From assembly GCA_963661545.1 (NCBI GenBank), contig CAVLCU010000056.1, forward strand, positions 1-15,501: DNA of 15,501 bases, given 5' to 3'. Numbering within the stretch: the first letter of the stretch is position 1; the number at the start of each line of letters is the position of its first letter. The notes under the pieces are model-generated. The model saw only the letters and a list, made by a program, of their open reading frames with translations, did not search any database and was not told where the DNA came from. This DNA is from Scatomonas sp963661545. Lineage in GTDB: Bacteria; Bacillota; Clostridia; Lachnospirales; Lachnospiraceae. The position numbers and the translations under genes were made by a program. This document shows positions 15,425 to 15,501 of this stretch, piece after piece.

Positions 15425-15482
15425 AGGTCTCCTGGCTTTCCTACGTGGTGGGAGTGCGTAGCACGGAACAATCCGTGTAACC
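15425..15482 (-). promoter_or_regulatory. Cobalamin-type riboswitch element (B12 box) in the leader of the ECF-S/coaX operon
   Basis: On the minus strand the leader contains AAAGCCAGGAGACCT (15425-15439), a near-exact match to the B12 box of cobalamin riboswitches. Upstream of it are GGTT (15479-15482), which can pair with GACC of the box as P2 does; a 6-bp hairpin CACGGA/TCCGTG (15462-15477); and a 5-bp stem CTACG/CGTAG (15441-15445 with 15457-15461) around a loop CACTCCCACCA. The whole unit is only about 58 nt, much shorter than the usual cobalamin aptamer, and I do not see the usual AGGGAA and GGTG blocks. The B12 box itself is convincing; the subclass and the ligand are uncertain. Confidence 0.7.
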
Positions 15483-15501
15483 AAAGGTTTGGGTGTTTTG
15501 A

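Overview
The window looks like a chromosomal stretch from a moderately GC-rich, Gram-positive gut anaerobe, most likely Lachnospiraceae (Clostridia). The grounds are the strong AGGAGG-type ribosome sites, the secreted proteins with dockerin modules, an ECF-type vitamin transporter S component, a type III pantothenate kinase, Hsp33 and a glutamine-dependent NAD synthetase. I name the family by gene content and style only. A 10-N scaffold gap at 673-682 shows this is a draft or metagenome assembly.

Left part (1-5360, all plus strand): the 3' end of a secreted dockerin protein crossed by the gap, a MATE efflux pump with its own promoter, a secreted NlpC/P60 peptidoglycan hydrolase with a coiled coil and an Ala-rich linker, and a second secreted dockerin protein. 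Each of the last two has a hairpin terminator behind it, so these look like single-gene units dealing with the cell surface.

Middle (5408-12454): a minus-strand fucO-type lactaldehyde/propanediol oxidoreductase, then a 490-base interval with a near-consensus promoter (6761-6789) and a long hairpin-rich leader (about 6796-7047). This leader feeds a plus-strand operon of a SAM methyltransferase, hslO (Hsp33) and nadE. nadE runs tail-to-tail into, and overlaps by 18 bases, a minus-strand Na/Pi-cotransporter-like gene with a PhoU-like tail.

Right part (12556-15501): this is the most unusual section. A minus-strand operon starts with an RNA leader carrying a near-exact B12 box, followed by an ECF transporter S component and a CoaX pantothenate kinase that continues, in the same frame, into a DUF3786-like domain. 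A stand-alone DUF3786-like gene on the plus strand runs into it tail-to-tail and overlaps it by 110 bases. The two DUF3786 domains are visibly homologous (shared GDV.F, DADE and LHYET motifs). An apparent cobalamin-type control element over a vitamin importer plus pantothenate kinase/DUF3786 fusion is the best candidate here for an undescribed system: it ties corrinoid sensing to CoA-precursor uptake, or else to a different ligand for this importer and kinase.
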